From Ulva prolifera (lineage: Eukaryota; Chlorophyta; Ulvophyceae; Ulvales; Ulvaceae), in NCBI GenBank assembly GCA_023078555.1, contig CM041199.1:9429315-9493314 (forward strand): a stretch of 64,000 nucleotides of DNA, written 5' to 3'. Below the pieces are notes generated by a model. The model saw nothing but the letters and a program-made list of their open reading frames with translations, searched no databases and was not told the DNA's origin. Every line of letters begins with the position of its first letter. Positions within the stretch are counted from its first letter, which is position 1. The translations under genes were made by a program, and so were the position numbers. Of this stretch, positions 14,251-27,829 are shown piece after piece.

Positions 14251-17200
14251 TTTCGGCATGGTTCCATGTCCGTGTAGTATGTCGGGCACTATGTTGGGCA
14301 CTGTGTAGGCATGGTTCCATGTCCGTGCAGTGTGTCGGGCACTATGTCGGGCACTAAGTAGGCATGGTTCCATGTCCGTGCAGTATGCCGGGCACTATGT
14401 CGGGCACTATGTCGGCATGGTTCCATGTCCGTGAAGTATGTCGGGCACTATGTTGGGCACTATGTAGGCATGGTTCCATGTCCGTGCAGTGTGTCGGGCA
14501 CTATGCCGGGCACTATGTTGGGCACTATGTCGGCATGGTTCCATGTCCATGCAGTGTGTCGGGCACTATGTCAGGCACTATGTAGGCATGGTTCCATGTC
14601 CGTGCGGTATGTCGGGCACTATGTCGGGCACTATTTTGGGCACTATGTCGGCATGGTTCCATGTCCGTGCAGTATGTCGGGTACTATGTCGGGCACTATG
14701 TTGGGCACTATGTCGGCATGGTTCCATGTCCGTGCAGTATGTTGGGCACTATGTTGGGCACTATGTAGGCATGCTTCCATGTCCGTGCAGTGTGTTGGGC
14801 ACTATGTTGGGCACTATGTCGGCATGGTTCCATGTCCGTGCAGTATGTCGGGCACTATGTCAGGCACTATGTAGGCATGGTTCCATGTCCGTGCAGTATG
14901 CCGGGCACTATGTCGGGCACTATGTAGGCATGGTTCCATGTCCGTGCAGTATGTTGGGCACTATGTTGGGCACTATGTAGGCATGGATCCATGTCCGTGC
15001 AGTGTGCCGGGCACTATGTTGGGCACTATGTTGGGCGCTATGTCGGCATGCTTCCATGTCCATGCAGTATGCCGGGCACTATGCCAGGCACTATGTAGGC
15101 ATGGTTCCATGTCCGTGCAGTATGTTGGGCACTATGTTAGGCACTATTTAGGCATGGTTCCATGTCCGTGCAGTGTGTCGGGCACTATGTCGGGCACTAT
15201 GTTGGGCACTATGTCGGCATGGTTCAATGTCCGTGCAGTATGTCGGGCACTATGTCAGGCACTATGTAGGCATGGTTCCATGTCCGTGCAGTATGCCGGG
15301 CACTATGTCGGGCCCTATGTAGGCATGGTTCCATGTCCGTGCGGTATGTCGGGCACTATGTCGGGCACTATTTTGGGCACTATGTCGGCATGGTTCCATG
15401 TCCGTGCAGTATGTCGGGTACTATGTCGGGCACTATGTTGGGCACTATGTAGGCATGGTTCCATGTCCGTGCAGTATGTTGGGCACTATGTTGGGCACTA
15501 TGTAGGCATGGTTCCATGTCCGTGCAGTGTGTTGGGCACTATGTTGGGCACTATGTTGGGCACTATGTCGGCATGGTTCCATGTCCGTGCAGTATGTCGG
15601 GTACTATGTCGGGCACTATGTTGGGCACTATGTAGGCATGGTTCCATGTCCGTGCAGTATGTTGGGCACTATGTCGGGCACTATGTTGGGCACTATGTCG
15701 GCATGGTTCAATGTCCGTGCAGTATGTCGGGCACTATGTCAGGCACTATGTAGGCATGGTTCCATGTCCGTGCAGTATGCCGGGCACTATGTCGGGCTTT
15801 ATGTTGGGCACTATGTAGGCATGGTTCCATGTCCGTGCAGTATGCCGGGCACTATGTCGGGCACTATGTCGGCATGGTTCCATGTCCGTGAAGTATGTCG
15901 GGCACTATGTTGGGCACTATGTAGGCATGGTTCCATGTCCGTGCAGTGTGTCGGGCACTATGTCGGGCACTATGTTGGGCGCTATGTCGGCATGCTTCCA
16001 TGTCCATGCAGTATGCCGGGCACTATGCCAGGCACTTTGTAGGCATGGTTCCATGTCCGTGCAGTATGCCGGGCACTATGTCGGGCACTATGTAGGCATG
16101 GTTCCATGTCCGTGCGGTATGTCGGGCACTATGTCGGGCACTATGTCAGGCACTATGTAGGCATGGTTCCATGTCCGTGCAGTATGCCGGGCACTATGTC
16201 GGGCACTATGTCGGCATGGTTCCATGTCCGTGAAGTATGTCGGGCACTATGTTGGGCACTATGTAGGCATGGTTCCATGTCCGTGCAGTGTGTCGGGCAC
16301 TATGCCGGGCACTATGTTGGGCACTATGTCGGCATGGTTCCATGTCCATGCAGTGTGTCGGGCACTATGTCGGGCACTATGTTGGGCACTATGTAGGCAT
16401 GGTTCCATGTCCGTGCAGTATGTTGGGCACTATGTTGGGCACTATGTCGGGCACTATGTCGGCATGGTTCCATGTCCGTGAAGTATGTCGGGCACTATGT
16501 TGGGCACTATGTAGGCATGGTTCCATGTCCGTGCAGTGTGTCGGGCACTATGCCGGGCACTATGTTGGGCGCTATGTCGGCATGCTTCCATGTCCATGCA
16601 GTATGCCGGGCACTATGCCAGGCACTTTGTAGGCATGGTTCCATGTCCGTGCAGTATGCCGGGCACTATGTCGGGCACTATGTAGGCATGGTTCCATGTC
16701 CGTGCGGTATGTCGGGCACTATGTCGGGCACTATGTCAGGCACTATGTCGGCATGGTTCCATGTCCGTGAAGTATGTCGGGCACTATGTTGGGCACTATG
16801 TCGGCATGGTTCCATGTCCGTGCAGTGTGTTGGGCACTATGCCAGGCACTATGTAGGCATGATTTCATGTCCGTGCTTTATGTCGGGCACTTTGTCAGGC
16901 ACTATGTTGGGCACTATGTACGCATGGTTCCATGTCCGTGCAGTATGTTGGGCAATATGTTGGGCACTATGTAGGCATGGTTCCATGTCCGTGCAGTGTG
17001 TTGGGCACTATGTTGGGCACTATGTCGGCATGGTTCCATGTCCGTGCAGTATGTCGGGCACTATGTCAGGCAGTATGTAGGCATGGTTCCATGTCCGTGC
17101 AGTATGCCGGGCACTATGTCGGGCACTATGTAGGCATGGTTCCATGTCCGTGCAGTATGTTGGGCACTATGTTGGGCACTATGTAGGCATGGATCCATGT

Positions 17201-20200
17201 CCGTGCAGTGTGCCGGGCACTATGTTGGGCACTATGTTGGGCGCTATGTCGGCATGCTTCCATGTCCATGCAGTATGCCGGGCACTATGCCAGGCACTAT
17301 GTAGGCATGGTTCCATGTCCGTGCAGTGTGTTAAGCACTATGTTAGGAACTATGTAGGCATGGTTCCATGTCCGTGCAGTGTGTTGGGCACTATGTTGGG
17401 CACTATGTCGGCATGGTTCCATGTCCGTGCAGTATGTCGGGCACTATGTCAGGCACTATGTAGGCATGGTTCCATGTCCGTGCAGTATGCCGGGCACTAT
17501 ATCGGGCACTATGTAGGCATGGTTCCATGTCCGTGCAGTATATTGGGCACTATGTTGGGCACTATGTAGGCATGGATCCATGTCCGTGCAGTGTGTCGGG
17601 CACTATGTCGGGCACTATGTTGGGCACTATGTCGGCATGGTTCCATGTCCGTGCAGTATGTCGGGCACTATGTCAGGCACTATGTAGGCATGGTTCCATG
17701 TCCGTGCAGTATGCCGGGCACTTTGTCGGGCACTATGTAGGCATGGTTCCATGTCCGTGCGGTATGTCGGGCACTATGTCGGGCACTATGTTGGGCACTA
17801 TGTCGGCATGGTTCCATGTCCGTGCAGTATGTCGGGTACTATGTCGGGCACTATGTTGGGCACTATGTAGGCATGGTTCCATGTCCGTGCAGTATGTTGG
17901 GCAGTATGTTGGGCACTATGTCGGCATGCTTCCATGTCCATGCAGTATGCCGGGCACTATGTCGGGCACTATGTAGGCATGGTTCCATGTCCGTGCGGTA
18001 TGTCGGGCACTATGTCGGGCACTATGTCAGGCACTATGTAGGCATGGTTCCATGTCCGTGCAGTATGCCGGGCACTATGTCGGGCACTATGTCGGCATGG
18101 TTCCATGTCCGTGCAGTGTGTTGGGCACTATGTTAGGAACTATGTAGGCATGGTTCCATGTCCGTGCAGTGTGTTGGGCACTATGTTGGGCACTATGTCG
18201 GCATGGTTCCATGTCCGTGCAGTATGTCGGGCACTATGTCAGGCACTCTGTAGGCATGGTTCCATGTCCGTGCAGTATGCCGGGCACTATGTCGGGCACT
18301 ATGTAGGCATGGTTCCATGTCCGTGCAGTATGTTGGGCACTATGTTGGGCACTATGTAGGCATGGTTCCATGTCCGTGCAGTGTGTCGGGCACTATGTCG
18401 GGCACTATGTTGGGCACTATGTCGGCATGGTTCCATGTCCGTGCAGTGTGTTGGGCACTATGTTGGGCACTATGTCGGCATGGTTCCATGTCCGTGCAGT
18501 ATGCCGGGCACTATGTCAGGCACTATGTCGGCATGCTTCCATGTCCATGCAGTATGCCGGGCACTATGCCAGGCACTATGTAGGCATGGTTCCATGTCCG
18601 TGCAGTATGCCGGGCACTATGTCGGGCACTATGTAGGCATGGTTCCATGTCCGTGCGGTATGTCGGGCACTATGTCGGGCACTATGTTGGGCACTATGTA
18701 GGCATGGTTCCATGTCCGTGAAGTATGTCGGGCACTATGTTGGGCACTATGTCGGCATGGTTCCATGTCCGTGCAGTGTGTCGGGCACTATGTCGGGCAC
18801 TATGTTGGGCACTATGTCGGCATGGTTCCATGTCCGTGCAGTATGTCGGGCACTATGTCAGCCACTATGTAGGCATGGTTCCATGTCCGTGTAGTATGCC
18901 GGGCACTATGTCGGGCACTATGTAGGCATGGTTCAATGTCCGTGCAGTGTGTCGGGCACTATGCCGGGCACTATGTTGGGCACTATGTCGGCATGGTTCC
19001 ATGTCCATGCAGTGTGTCGGGCACTATGTTGGGCACTATGTTGGGCACTATGTAGGCATGGTTCCATGTCCGTGCAGTATGTTGGGCACTATGTTGGGCA
19101 CTATGTCGGGCACTATGTAGGCATGGTTCCATGTCCGTGCAGTGTGTTGGGCACTATGTTGGGCACTATGTTGGCATGGTTCCATGTCCGTGCAGTATGT
19201 CGGGCACTATGTCAGGCACTATGTCGGCATGCTTCCATGTCCATGCAGTATGCCGGGCACTATTCCAGGCACTATGTAGGCATGGTTCCATGTCCGTGCA
19301 GTATGCCGGGCACTATGTCGGGCACTATGTAGGCATGGTTCCATGTCCGTGCGGTATGTCGGGCACTATGTCGGGCACTATGTTGGGCACTATGTAGGCA
19401 TGGTTCCATGTCCGTGAAGTATGTCGGGCACTATGTTGGGCACTATGTCGGCATGGTTCCATGTCCGTGCAGTATGTCGGGTACTACGTCGGGCACTATG
19501 TTGGGCACTATGTAGGCATGGTTCCATGTCCGTGCAGTATGTTGGGCACTATGTTGGGCACTATGTAGGCATGGTTCCATGTCCGTGCAGTGTGTTGGGC
19601 ACTATGTTGGGCACTATGTCGGCATGGTTCCATGTCCGTGCAGTATGCCGGGCACTATGTCAGGCACTATGTCGGCATGCTTCCATGTCCATGCAGTATG
19701 CCGGGCACTATGCCAGGCACTATGTAGGCATGGTTCCATGTCCGTGCAGTATGCCGGGCACTATGTCGGGCACTATGTAGGCATGGTTCTATGTCCGTGC
19801 GGTATGTCGGGCACTATGTCGGGCACTATGTTGGGCACTATGTAGGCATGGTTCCATGTCCGTGCAGTATGCCGGGCACTATGTCGGGCACTATGTCAGG
19901 CACTATGTAGGCATGGTTCCATGTCCGTGCAGTATGCCGGGCACTATGTCGGGCACTATGTCGGCATGGTTCCATGTCCGTGATGTATGTCGGGCACTAT
20001 GTTGGGCGCTATGTCGGCATGCTTCCATGTCCATGCAGTATGCCGGGCACTATGCCAGGCACTATGTAGGCATGGTTCCATGTCCGTGCAGTATGCCGGG
20101 CACTATGTCGGGCACTATGTAGGCATGGTTCAATGTCCGTGCGGTATGTCGGGCACTATGTCGGGCACTATGTCAGGCACTATGTAGGCATGGTTCCATG

Positions 20201-20475
20201 TCCGTGCAGTATGCCGGGCACTATGTCGGGCACTATGTCGGCATGGTTCCATGTCCGTGAAGTATGTCGGGCGCTATGTTGGGCACTATGTAGGCATGGT
20301 TCAATGTCCGTGCAGTGTGTCGGGCACTATGCCGGGCACTATGTTGGGCACTATGTCGGCATGGTTCCATGTCCATGCAGTGTGTCGGGCACTATGTCGG
20401 GCACTATGTTGTGCACTATTGAGGCATGGTTCCATGTCCGTGCAGTATGTTGGGCACTATGTTGGGCACTATGTC

Positions 20476-23400
20476 GGGCACTATGTAGGCATGGTTCCAT
20501 GTCCGTGCAGTGTGTTGGGCACTATGTTGGGCACTATGTCGGCATGGTTCCATGTCCGTGCAGTATGTCGGGCACTATGTCAGGCACTATGTAGGCATGG
20601 TTCCATGTCCGTGCAGTATGTTGGGCACTATGTTGGGCACTATGTAGGCATGGATCCATATCCGTGCAGTGTGCCGGGCACTATGTTGGGAACTATGTTG
20701 GGCGCTATGTCGGCATGCTTCCATGTCCATGCAGTATGCCGGGCACTATGCCAGGCACTATGTAGGCATGGTTCCATGTCCGTGCAGTATGTTGGGCACT
20801 ATGTTGGGCACTATGTCGGGCACTATGTAGGCATGGTTCCATGTCCGTGCAGTGTGTTGGGCACTATGCCAGGCACTATGTAGGCATGATTCCATGTCCG
20901 TGCGGTATGTCGGGCACTTTGTCAGGCACTATGTTGGGCACTATTTCGGCATGGTTCCATGTCCGTGCAGTATGTTGGGCACTATGTTGGGCACTGTGTA
21001 GGCATGGTTCCATGTCCGTGCAGTGTGTCGGGCACTATGTCGGGCACTATGTAGGCATGGTTCCATGTCCGTGCAGTATGCCGGGCACTATGTCGGGCAC
21101 TATGTCGGCATGGTTCCATGTCCGTGCAGTATGTCGGGCACTATGTCAGGCACTATGTAGGCATGGTTCCATGTCCGTGCAGTATGCCGGGCACTATGTC
21201 GGGCACTATGTAGGCATGGTTCCATGTCCGTGCAGTATGTTGGGCACTATGTTGGGCACTATGTAGGCATGGTTCCATGTCCGTGCAGTGTGTCGGGCAC
21301 TATGTCGGGCACTATGTTGGGCACTATGTCGGCATGGTTCCATGTCCATGCAGTGTGTCGGGCACTATGTCGGGCACTATGTTGGGCACTATGTACGCAT
21401 GGTTCCATGTCCGTGCAGTATGTTGGGCAATATCTTGGGCACTATGTAGGCATGGTTCCATGTCCGTGCAGTGTGTTGGGCACTATGTTGGGCACTATGT
21501 CGGCATGGTTCCATGTCCGTGCAGTATGTCGGGCACTATGTCAGGCACTATGTAGGCATGGTTCCATGTCCGTGCAGTATGTTGGGCACTATGTTGGGCA
21601 CTATGTAGGCATGGATCCATATCCGTGCAGTGTGCCGGGCACTATGTTGGGAACTATGTTGGGCGCTATGTCGGCATGCTTCCATGTCCATGCAGTATGC
21701 CGGGCACTATGCCAGGCACTATGTAGGCATGGTTCCATGTCCGTGCAGTATGTTGGGCACTATGTTGGGCACTATGTCGGGCACTATGTAGGCATGGTTC
21801 CATGTCCGTGCAGTGTGTTGGGCACTATGCCAGGCACTATGTAGGCATGATTCCATGTCCGTGCGGTATGTCGGGCACTTTGTCAGGCACTATGTTGGGC
21901 ACTATTTCGGCATGGTTCCATGTCCGTGCAGTATGTTGGGCACTATGTTGGGCACTGTGTAGGCATGGTTCCATGTCCGTGCAGTGTGTCGGGCACTATG
22001 TCGGGCACTATGTAGGCATGGTTCCATGTCCGTGCAGTATGCCGGGCACTATGTCGGGCACTATGTCGGCATGGTTCCATGTCCGTGCAGTATGTCGGGC
22101 ACTATGTCAGGCACTATGTAGGCATGGTTCCATGTCCGTGCAGTATGCCGGGCACTATGTCGGGCACTATGTAGGCATGGTTCCATGTCCGTGCAGTATG
22201 TTGGGCACTATGTTGGGCACTATGTAGGCATGGTTCCATGTCCGTGCAGTGTGTCGGGCACTATGTCGGGCACTATGTTGGGCACTATGTCGGCATGGTT
22301 CCATGTCCATGCAGTGTGTCGGGCACTATGTCGGGCACTATGTTGGGCACTATGTACGCATGGTTCCATGTCCGTGCAGTATGTTGGGCAATATCTTGGG
22401 CACTATGTAGGCATGGTTCCATGTCCGTGCAGTGTGTTGGGCACTATGTTGGGCACTATGTCGGCATGGTTCCATGTCCGTGCAGTATGTCGGGCACTAT
22501 GTCAGGCACTATGTAGGCATGGTTCCATGTCCGTGCAGTATGTTGGGCACTATGTTGGGCACTATGTAGGCATGGATCCATATCCGTGCAGTGTGCCGGG
22601 CACTATGTTGGGAACTATGTTGGGCGCTATGTCGGCATGCTTCCATGTCCATGCAGTATGCCGGGCACTATGCCAGGCACTATGTAGGCATGGTTCCATG
22701 TCCGTGCAGTATGTTGGGCACTATGTTGGGCACTATGTCGGGCACTATGTAGGCATGGTTCCATGTCCGTGCAGTGTGTTGGGCACTATGCCAGGCACTA
22801 TGTAGGCATGATTCCATGTCCGTGCGGTATGTCGGGCACTTTGTCAGGCACTATGTTGGGCACTATTTCGGCATGGTTCCATGTCCGTGCAGTATGTTGG
22901 GCACTATGTTGGGCACTGTGTAGGCATGGTTCCATGTCCGTGCAGTGTGTCGGGCACTATGTCGGGCACTATGTAGGCATGGTTCCATGTCCGTGCAGTA
23001 TGCCGGGCACTATGTCGGGCACTATGTCGGCATGGTTCCATGTCCGTGCAGTATGTCGGGCACTATGTCAGGCACTATGTAGGCATGGTTCCATGTCCGT
23101 GCAGTATGCCGGGCACTATGTCGGGCACTATGTAGGCATGGTTCCATGTCCGTGCAGTATGTTGGGCACTATGTTGGGCACTATGTAGGCATGGTTCCAT
23201 GTCCGTGCAGTGTGTCGGGCACTATGTCGGGCACTATGTTGGGCACTATGTCGGCATGGTTCCATGTCCATGCAGTGTGTCGGGCACTATGTCGGGCACT
23301 ATGTTGGGCACTATGTACGCATGGTTCCATGTCCGTGCAGTATGTTGGGCAATATGTTGGGCACTATGTAGGCATGGTTCCATGTCCGTGCAGTGTGTTG

Positions 23401-23497
23401 GGCACTATGTTGGGCACTATGTCGGCATGGTTCCATGTCCGTGCAGTATGTCGGGCACTATGTCAGGCAGTATGTAGGCATGGTTCCATGTCCGTGC
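20476..23497. repeat. 961-bp higher-order repeat in A, about 3.1 tandem copies
   Basis: The only clearly tandem, regular higher-order repeat in satellite A. The variant GGATCCATATCC occurs at 20,652, 21,613 and 22,574, exactly 961 bp apart, and surrounding units repeat with it. A GCAATATCTTGGG unit is shared by the first two full periods but reads GCAATATGTTGGG in the third, near 23,355. Left limit: where CGGGCAC replaces TGGGCAC. Right limit: where the following unit switches from TGTTGGG to TGCCGGG. Few differences between copies indicate a very recent expansion, or an assembly effect. Confidence 0.88.
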
Positions 23498-25018
23498 AGT
23501 ATGCCGGGCACTATGTCGGGCACTATGTAGGCATGGTTCCATGTCCGTGCAGTATGTTGGGCACTATGTTGGGCACTATGTAGGCATGGATCCATGTCCG
23601 TGCAGTATGTTGGGCACTATGTTGGGCACTATGTAGGCATGGTTCCATGTCCGTGCAGTGTGTCGGGCACTATGTCGGGCACTATGTAGGCATGGTTCCA
23701 TGTCCGTGCAGTATGCCGGGCACTATGTCGGGCACTATGTCGGCATGGTTCCATGTCCGTGCAGTATGTCGGGCACTATGTCAGGCACTATGTAGGCATG
23801 GTTCCATGTCCGTGCAGTATGCCGGGCACTATGTCGGGCACTATGTAGGCATGGTTCCATGTCCGTGCAGTATGTTGGGCACTATGTTGGGCACTATGTA
23901 GGCATGGTTCCATGACCGTGCAGTGTGTCGGGCACTATGTCGGGCACTATGTTGGGCACTATGTCGGCATGGTTCCATGTCCATGCAGTGTGTCGGGCAC
24001 TATGTCGGGCACTATGTTGGGCACTATGTACGCATGGTTCCATGTCCGTGCAGTATGTTGGGCAATATGTTGGGCACTATGTAGGCATGGTTCCATGTCC
24101 GTGCAGTGTGTTGGGCACTATGTTGGGCACTATGTCGGCATGGTTCCATGTCCGTGCAGTATGTCGGGCACTATGTCAGGCAGTATGTAGGCATGGTTCC
24201 ATGTCCGTGCAGTATGCCGGGCACTATGTCGGGCACTATGTAGGCATGGTTCCATGTCCGTGCAGTATGTTGGGCACTATGTTGGGCACTATGTAGGCAT
24301 TGATCCATGTCCGTGCAGTGTGCCGGGCACTATGTTGGGCACTATGTTGGGCGCTATGTCGGCATGCTTCCATGTCCATGCAGTATGCCGGGCACTATGC
24401 CAGGCACTATGTAGGCATGGTTCCATGTCCGTGCAGTGTGTTGGGCACTATGTTAGGAACTATGTAGGCATGGTTCCATGTCCGTGCAGTGTGTTGGGCA
24501 CTATGTTGGGCACTATGTCGGCATGGTTCCATGTCCGTGCAGTATGTCGGGCACTATGTCAGGCACTATGTAGGCATGGTTCCATGTCCGTGCAGTATGC
24601 CGGGCACTATGTCGGGCACTATGTAGGCATGGTTCCATGTCCGTGCAGTATGTTGGGCACTATGTTGGGCACTATGTAGGCATGGTTCCATGTCCGTGCA
24701 GTGTGTCGGGCACTATGTCGGGCACTATGTTGGGCACTATGTCGGCATGGTTCCATGTCCGTGCAGTATGTCGGGCACTATGTCAGGCACTATGTAGGCA
24801 TGGTTCCATGTCCGTGCAGTATGCCGGGCACTATGTCGGGCACTATGTAGGCATGGTTCCATGTCCGTGCGGTATGTCGGGCACTATGTCGGGCACTATG
24901 TTGGGCACTATGTCGGCATGGTTCCATGTCCGTGCAGTATGTCGGGTACTATGTCGGGCACTATGTTGGGCACTATGTAGGCATGGTTCCATGTCCGTGC
25001 AGTATGTTGGGCACTATG

Positions 25019-25021
25019 TTG
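25019..25021. other. Junction of satellite A and satellite B
   Basis: Satellite A ends inside a 12-mer (GGGCACTATG then TTG) and satellite B starts inside a monomer (TTGACTCCAATCC), sharing only TTG. No unique DNA, transposon end or degenerate transition zone lies between them. The B sequence just right of the junction matches ordinary interior B sequence (GACTCCAATCCACGGAG also occurs near 37,797 and 38,660). So this is a breakpoint within both arrays, consistent with end joining or microhomology-mediated recombination. Confidence 0.9.
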
Positions 25022-25108
25022 ACTCCAATCCACGGAGTTGACTCCACGGACTTCACTCCACTCCTTACACTTAACTCTACTCCGCTGACTTGACTCCGCG
25101 GACTTGAC

Positions 25109-25130
25109 TCCACGGACTTGCCTCCGTGGA
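25109..25130. repeat. Representative satellite B hairpin (8-bp stem, 6-nt loop)
   Basis: TCCACGGA (25,109-25,116), loop CTTGCC, TCCGTGGA (25,123-25,130): a perfect 8-bp inverted repeat made by two adjacent 14-bp monomers with complementary centres. The same pair recurs through both arms of satellite B, usually just after a TCCGCGGA monomer. A second version has the loop CTTGAC (for example near 54,633). It can form a small hairpin or cruciform; no function can be assigned. Confidence 0.8.
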
Positions 25131-27829
25131 CTTGACTCCACGGACTTCACTTCACTCCACAGACTTGACTCCGTGGACTTGACTCCACTCCACGGACTTG
25201 ACTCCACGGATTTGACTCAACTCCGCTGACTTGACTCCACAGACCTGACTCCATGGATTTGACTCCAATCCACGGACTTGACTCCACGGACTTCACTCCA
25301 CTCCTTAGACTTAACTCTACTCCGCTGACTTGACTCCGCGGACTTGCCTCCGTGGACTTTACTCCACTCCACGGACTTGACTCCACGCACTTCACTCCAC
25401 TCCGCTGACTTGACTCCACGGATTTGACTCCACTCCGCTGACTTCACTCCACGGACTTCACTCCACTCCTTAGACTGAACTCTACTCCGCTGACTTGACT
25501 CCGCGGACTTGACTCCGCGGACTTGACTCCACGGCCTTGCCTCCGTGGACTTGACTCCACTCCACGGACTTGAATCCACGGACTTCACTCCACTCCGCTG
25601 ACTTGACTCCGTGGACTTGACTCCACTCCACGGACTTGACTCCACGCACTTCACTCCACTCCGCTGACTTGACTCCACGGACTTGACTCCACTCCGCTGA
25701 CTTCACTCCACGGACTTCACTCAACTCCTTAGACTTAACTCTACTCCGCTGACTTGACTCCGCGGACTTGACTCCACGGACTTGCCTCCGTGGACTTGAC
25801 TCCACTCCACGGACTTGAATCCACGGACTTCACTCCACTCCACAGACTTGACGCCGTGGACTTGACTCCGTGGACTTGACTCCACTCCACGGACTTGAAT
25901 CCACGGACTTGACTCCACTCCGCTGACTTGACTCCTTGAACTTGAATCCACTCCACGAACTTGACTCCACGGACTTCACTCCACTCCTTACACTTAACTC
26001 TACTCCGCTGACTTGACTCCGCGGACTTGACTCCACGGACTTACCTCTGTGGACTTGACTCCACTCCACAGACTTGACTCCACGCACTGCACTCCACTCT
26101 GCTGACTTGACTCCACGGACTTGACTCCACTCCACGGACTTGACTCCACACACTTCACTCCACTCCGCTGACTTGACACCACGGACTTGACTCCACTCCA
26201 CGGACTTGACTCCACGCACTTCACTCCACTCCGCAGACTTGACTCCACGGACTTGAATCCACTCCACGGACTTGACTCCACGGACTTCACTCCACTCCTT
26301 ACACTTAACTCTACTCCGCTGACTTGACTCCGCGGACTTGACTCCACGGACTTGCCTCCGTGGACTTGACTCCACTCCACGGACTTGACTCCACGCACTT
26401 CACTCCACTCCGCTGACTTGACTCCACGGATTTGACTCCACTCCGCTGACTTCACTCCACAGACTTCACTCCACTCCTTAGACTGAACTCTACTCCGCTG
26501 ACTTGACTCCGCGGACTTGACTCCACGGACTTGCCTCCGTGGACTTGACTCCACTCCACGGACCTGAATCCACGGACTTCACTCCACTCCACAGACTTGA
26601 CTCCGTGGAGTTGACTCCGTGGACTTGACTCCACTCCACGGACTTGAATCCACGGACTTGACTCCACTCCGCTGACTTGACTCCTTGAACTTAAATCCAC
26701 TCCACGGACTTGACTCCACGGACTTCACTCCACTCCTTACACTTAAATCTACTCCGCTGACTTGACTCCGCGGACTTGACTCCACGGACTTGCCTCCGTG
26801 GACTTGGCTCCACTCCACGGACTTGAATCCACGGACTTCACTCCACTCCACAGACTTGATTCCGTGGACTTGACTCCGTGGACTTGACTCCACTCCACGG
26901 ACTTGAATCCACGGACTTGACTCCACTCCGCTGACTTGACTCCTTGAACTTGAATCCACTCCACGGACTTGACTCCACGGACTTCACTCCACTCCTTACA
27001 CTTAAATCTACTCCGCTGACTTGACTCCGCGGACTTGACTCCACTCCACGGACTTGACTCCACGCACTTCACTCCACTCCGCTGACTTGACTCCACGGAT
27101 TTGACTCCACTCCGCTGACTTCACTCCACAGACTTCACTCCACTCCTTAGACTGAACTCTACTCCGCTGACTTGACTCCGCGGACTTGACTCCACGGACT
27201 TGCCTCCGTGGACTTGACTCCACTCCACGGACTTGAATCCACGGACTTGACTCCACTCCGCTGACTTGACTCCTTGAACTTGAATCCACTCCACGGACTT
27301 GACTCCACGGACTTCACTCCACTCCTTAGACTTAACTCTACTCCGCTGACTTGACTCCGCGGACTTGACTCCACGGACTTGCCTCCGTGGACTTGACTCC
27401 GTGGACTTGACTCCACTCCACGGACTTGAATCCACGGACTTGACTCCACTCCTTAGACTTAACTCTACTCCGCTGACTTGACTCCGCGGACTTGACTCCA
27501 CGGACTTGCCTCCGTGGACTTGACTCCACTCCACAGACTTGACTCCACGCACTGCACTCCACTCTGCTGACTTGACTCCACGGACTTGACTCCACTCCAC
27601 GGACTTGACTCCACACACTTCACTCCACTCCGCTGACTTGACACCACGGACTTGACTCCACTCCACGGACTTGACTCCACGCACTTCACTCCACTCCGCT
27701 GACTTGACTCCACGGACTTGACTCCACGGACTTGCCTCCGTGGACTTGACTCCACTCCACGGACTTGACTCCACACACTTCACTCCACTCCGCTGACTTG
27801 ACACCACGGACTTGACTCCACTCCACGGA

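Larger units (their letters stand above)
1..25021. repeat. Satellite A: 53/65-bp tandem array
   Basis: Continuous tandem array, already mid-unit at the window start. Successive cores near the left end begin at 26, 79, 132, 185, 238, 291, 344, 397, 450 and 503 (steps of 53), then 568 (step of 65). A monomer is a 17-bp core GGCATGGTTCCATGTCC, a diverged 12-mer GTGCAGTATGTC, then two (53 bp) or three (65 bp) 12-mers of the GGGCACTATGTC type, so 53 = 17 + 3x12. The core holds a dyad, CATGG-TT-CCATG; variants carry CATGCTTCCATG or the fully palindromic CATGGATCCATG (for example 1,849-1,860, 3,865-3,876, 4,850-4,861). At a mean unit of about 55 bp the array has very roughly 450 monomers (estimate). 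No unique sequence interrupts it. The many open frames inside it are by-products of the repeat. A structural or centromeric role is possible but nothing here proves one. Confidence 0.97.
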
